From an uncultured Desulfovibrio sp. (lineage in GTDB: Bacteria > Desulfobacterota > Desulfovibrionia > Desulfovibrionales > Desulfovibrionaceae): a stretch of 6,211 nt of DNA. The stretch spans positions 1-6,211 of the forward strand of contig CAMBWG010000140.1 of assembly GCA_945871415.1 (NCBI GenBank), in the 5' to 3' direction. Shown here piece by piece: positions 4,589-6,211 of this stretch; within the stretch, counting starts at the first letter, position 1; every line of letters begins with the position of its first letter. The notes under the pieces are model-generated. The model worked only from the letters and a program-made list of their open reading frames with translations, was not told the DNA's origin and did no database searches. Both the position numbers and the translations under genes were made by a program.

Positions 4589-5521
4589 TTAGTTTCTGAC
4601 AGCCAGCACGGCAGCCCGGCAGCGGTAAAAATCGCACACCTGCGGGGAGACGCCTCTCCAAAGATTGTCCTGCCCGGCGACGCTCTGGGAAGCTCCCTCC
4701 TCGAGGTGGTAGGCCGTCCCCGTCCACGTGACGGTGAGTCCCTGACGACGCAGACGGGTAACTGCGGCCCTCGCACTATGCGGCTGCCAGCCGAAGCGGG
4801 CCGTCATGGCTTCCAGCGTCACATCGCCAGCCCGCAGCATATCCAGCAGCGCCGCCAGCGTACCACGCACGGCGGCAGGTGCTGCCGCAGCCCGGGGAGG
4901 AACACAGCATGCGCGGACAAAGTCCTGCAGGAAGCATATCCAGGTGACGATCTTCGCGGCATTGACCGTCCCGGAGTGCTGACGGAACTCCACGGTGCCG
5001 TGCGTGCGATAGGCCCATAAGTTAACCTTATGGTAGCGGCCGGGCTGGAGAACTATCAGTTCCTCAATCGTCGTCACAGAAGCAAAACGCGCATCCGCTA
5101 CCATAGGCCGCAACGTGTCGCAATAAGAATTATCACGGCGGGACGGCGGCATGAAAGCATCGATCTCCTGCTCATGGGCTGCGTAGCGGCTGACGATGGT
5201 CCGAAGGGCCTCCACGCTCAGGCCGTGGGCATCGATGTGCACATGCAGACCGCAGGTCCGATTGGCCGTCGCGCCCATATCATCCAGAGCCGTCGCGACG
5301 CGGCGCAGCTCTTCCAGCCCCGCCTCGCCGTCCAGCACCGGGCTGACGACCTCAAAACCGCCGTGCACGCTGGCGTCGCTGACCAGCTTCCAGTGGCTGC
5401 GGGTCTGGTGGTTGTACTGCTCACTCTGTACTTCCACCCCGACGGCGCGCATCGCGCTCAAAGCCTGTTCCCGGCTGATACCCACGATTTCCATCTCCAC
5501 GCCGAACTTGCGGTCAATCAT
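4589..5521 (-). CDS. Amidoligase (Amidoligase_2 family) fused to a winged-helix-like tail
   Basis: A 310-residue predicted ATP-dependent ligase of the glutamine synthetase/GCS-like amidoligase group, which forms amide bonds between an amine and a carboxylate. Motifs: FGVEMEI (6-12, E9 and E11 as metal ligands), WKLVSD (44-49), GGFEVVSP (54-61, E57), CGLHVHID (90-97, H93 and H95), YHKVNLWA (163-170) and GTVEFRQHSGT (175-185, E178 and R180). The core looks intact. After an Ala/Pro linker (205-219), residues 237-273 (TARFGWQPHSARAAVTRL and the following wing) resemble the DUF3489 winged-helix fold, which may hold a substrate protein or nucleic acid. The ATG at 5521 follows an in-frame TAG by four codons and has no good SD, so expression may be low or coupled otherwise. 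Literature on this superfamily notes phage-borne members proposed to modify peptides or proteins; the substrate here is unknown. Confidence 0.85.
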   Translation of the reverse strand: MIDRKFGVEMEIVGISREQALSAMRAVGVEVQSEQYNHQTRSHWKLVSDASVHGGFEVVSPVLDGEAGLEELRRVATALDDMGATANRTCGLHVHIDAHGLSVEALRTIVSRYAAHEQEIDAFMPPSRRDNSYCDTLRPMVADARFASVTTIEELIVLQPGRYHKVNLWAYRTHGTVEFRQHSGTVNAAKIVTWICFLQDFVRACCVPPRAAAAPAAVRGTLAALLDMLRAGDVTLEAMTARFGWQPHSARAAVTRLRRQGLTVTWTGTAYHLEEGASQSVAGQDNLWRGVSPQVCDFYRCRAAVLAVRN

Positions 5522-5627
5522 TTTTACAACCCACTAAGATTATTGCGTTATGCCTTGCGTAAGTCTGTGTTCGCTCTTTCGGCGGGAGGTTGCAAGTCTT
5601 TTGTTGCAACTTGTTGAAAATATTATT
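5522..5627. promoter_or_regulatory. AT-rich gap upstream of the amidoligase with paired TTGCAA palindromes
   Basis: This 106-bp gap has no gene. It contains GTTGCAA (5589-5595), 8 bp, then TTGCAAC (5604-5610), a perfect 7-bp inverted repeat whose halves each hold the self-complementary hexamer TTGCAA. An AT-rich run lies beside it (5611-5635). A promoter or operator for the amidoligase is likely here, but I cannot pick a convincing -35/-10 pair. Folded as RNA it is a 7-bp hairpin with an 8-nt loop and no adjacent U-tract. Confidence 0.45.
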
Positions 5628-5795
5628 TTAATCAAATTCCCAAGGATCAGCGGAGCGCCGATACAGATATGAGGACGTAAAAGACGCATTCTCCGCATCC
5701 AGCCTGCGGGTCCTTACGAGAAGCAGCTCCCGCCGTACCGTGCGCCGGCTGCTTCGATGCAGGCATCGCTTGAAAGCCTGATGGGCTTTACACAT
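5628..5795 (-). CDS. Small basic protein, unknown function
   Basis: A 55-residue protein, strongly basic over residues 1-32 (several Arg pairs, RSSRRTVRRELLLVRTRRL) and ending in an acidic, aromatic tail (YLYRRSADPWEFD). No family recognised; nucleic-acid binding is possible from charge alone. The start at 5795 is chosen for its AAAGGAG with 8-nt spacing; in-frame ATGs at 5834 and 5822 lie in or before a hairpin and lack an SD. It precedes the amidoligase by 106 bp in the same direction. Confidence 0.55.
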   Translation of the reverse strand: MCKAHQAFKRCLHRSSRRTVRRELLLVRTRRLDAENASFTSSYLYRRSADPWEFD

Positions 5796-5813
5796 AGAAG
5801 TCACTCCTTTGAC

Positions 5814-5831
5814 CCCCTCCATCCGGAGGGG
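5814..5831 (-). promoter_or_regulatory. Hairpin directly upstream of the SD of the 55-aa gene
   Basis: CCCCTCC (5814-5820) and GGAGGGG (5825-5831) pair perfectly around a 4-nt loop. On the minus-strand transcript the stem ends about 3 nt before the AAAGGAG SD (5810-5804). One arm contains GGAGG, so it also hides a decoy SD. This repeats the arrangement seen before the 79-aa gene. Confidence 0.5.
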
Positions 5832-5840
5832 CATGACGAA

Positions 5841-5871
5841 GGGCCGCGCTGGTCAAGTCGCGGCCCCTTTT
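5841..5871. terminator. Intrinsic-terminator-like hairpin between two small minus-strand genes
   Basis: GGGCCGCG (5841-5848) pairs with CGCGGCCC (5859-5866) around a 10-nt loop, followed on the plus strand by CTTTT. Read on the minus strand it has AAAAG before the stem and TTCGTC after it, a weaker U-tract. It sits 2 bp past the stop of the 66-aa gene, so it most likely ends or attenuates leftward transcription there; no plus-strand gene close by needs it. Confidence 0.55.
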
Positions 5872-5873
5872 GG

Positions 5874-6074
5874 CTATTCATCCCATTCCAGGGCTATGAA
5901 AGCGGCATCATTCCGCCGTCTGGCCTTTGACATGCTGCGACGCATCTTTCGCATAGCCCTTGGTTTGTAGTAGATTTCATGCCGCCCGAAGTCCATCCAC
6001 ATGTCGGCACGGCTTGGCTTGCCATTCCACCCCCGCGGAAAGCGGGGCTTATATCCCACACGAGCTGCAATCAT
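5874..6074 (-). CDS. Small, very basic protein, unknown function
   Basis: A 66-residue protein rich in Arg, Lys and aromatic residues. It has a Gly/Pro N-terminal part (VGYKPRFPRGWNGKPSRADM), an aromatic middle (MWMDFGRHEIYYKPR), a helix dense in Arg and Met (MRKMRRSMSKARRRND) and an acidic end (ALEWDE). The charge suggests nucleic-acid or ribosome contact, but no family is recognised. The frame is favoured over an overlapping one by its regular composition. The start is uncertain: GGAGG is only 1 nt before the ATG at 6074, which is too close, and a GTG five codons on is too far. It follows the truncated gene at the right edge by 27 bp. Confidence 0.55.
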   Translation of the reverse strand: MIAARVGYKPRFPRGWNGKPSRADMWMDFGRHEIYYKPRAMRKMRRSMSKARRRNDAAFIALEWDE

Positions 6075-6101
6075 CCCTCCAGTCTATCAAAAAATCTTTT
6101 C

Positions 6102-6211
6102 TCAGCAGGCAGTTAGTATGACCATTGCTGTCAGGTAGTCGGCTCCGGGAGGGATGTCAAAAGTCTTGCGGACAGCCTTGCCTATACGGTAACCATGCCA
6201 CTCGATGACCG
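6102..6211 (-). CDS. 3' end of an unknown gene entering from the right edge
   Basis: The minus strand is open from the window edge to a TGA at 6104-6102, giving 35 residues that end VIEWHGYRIGKAVRKTFDIP followed by PGADYLTAMVILTAC. The other two minus-strand frames are closed by stops within the same stretch. The amino-acid mix looks like real protein. Too little is present to name it. A 27-bp gap and same direction suggest it shares an operon with the 66-aa gene. Confidence 0.5.
   Translation of the reverse strand, partial: VIEWHGYRIGKAVRKTFDIPPGADYLTAMVILTAC

Noticed and set aside
4549..4776. N-terminal extension of the 79-aa protein
   Set aside because: It would translate through the hairpin and the amidoligase C-terminus in another frame; the ATG at 4548 has a clear SD.
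4316..5617. Two plus-strand frames opposite the amidoligase block
   Set aside because: They are antisense to the amidoligase, whose motifs are unmistakable, and show no recognisable domain or SD support.
1..6211. CRISPR array, tRNA gene or att duplication
   Set aside because: No regularly spaced repeats, tRNA cloverleaf or matching direct repeats next to the integrase were seen by eye.

Overview
The window is a piece of a temperate prophage or a prophage-like integrative element: an integrase, its lysogeny switch, a carried TIR-domain gene and the edge of a second gene block. The DNA is GC-rich, apart from the last third of the TIR gene and two intergenic stretches. Most genes have strong Shine-Dalgarno (SD) sequences. 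The mix of genes (a CP76/CII-like regulator, an excisionase-like HTH protein, Cys-rich small proteins, an amidoligase with a winged-helix tail) reminds me of prophages in Desulfovibrionaceae. That host is an inference from style; no host marker gene, tRNA or att site is visible.

Left part (1-2676). The catalytic domain of a tyrosine recombinase reads rightward from the window edge. It meets tail to tail a compact leftward operon of six small genes. In transcription order these are a small HTH protein (2676-2395), a CP76/CII-family regulator (2398-1874), a 95-aa unknown protein (1877-1590), a Cys-rich unknown protein (1543-1136), a Cys4-type small protein (1127-888) and an excisionase/AlpA-like HTH protein (973-659). 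ATGA stop/start overlaps, an SD that contains the preceding stop codon, and nested ends point to translational coupling. This looks like the early lytic arm ending in the excision factor.

Middle (2677-4308). A divergent AT-rich control region separates the leftward operon from a rightward pair: a CI-like repressor with a C-terminal coiled coil but no self-cleavage domain, and a stand-alone TIR-domain protein 35 nt downstream. The TIR gene sits where prophages carry genes expressed during lysogeny and is the best candidate for an anti-phage (superinfection) function. A 23-bp near-perfect palindrome closes this pair.

Right part (4309-6211). A second leftward block enters from the right edge: the 3' end of an unknown gene, two small basic proteins, a 310-aa amidoligase fused to a winged-helix-like tail, and a 79-aa unknown protein. 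Two compact hairpins lie directly against the SD of the gene that follows them. No known substrate-side partner of amidoligases is visible, so the block's chemistry is open. The two most notable items are the repressor-linked TIR gene and the amidoligase fusion with its small unknown neighbours.
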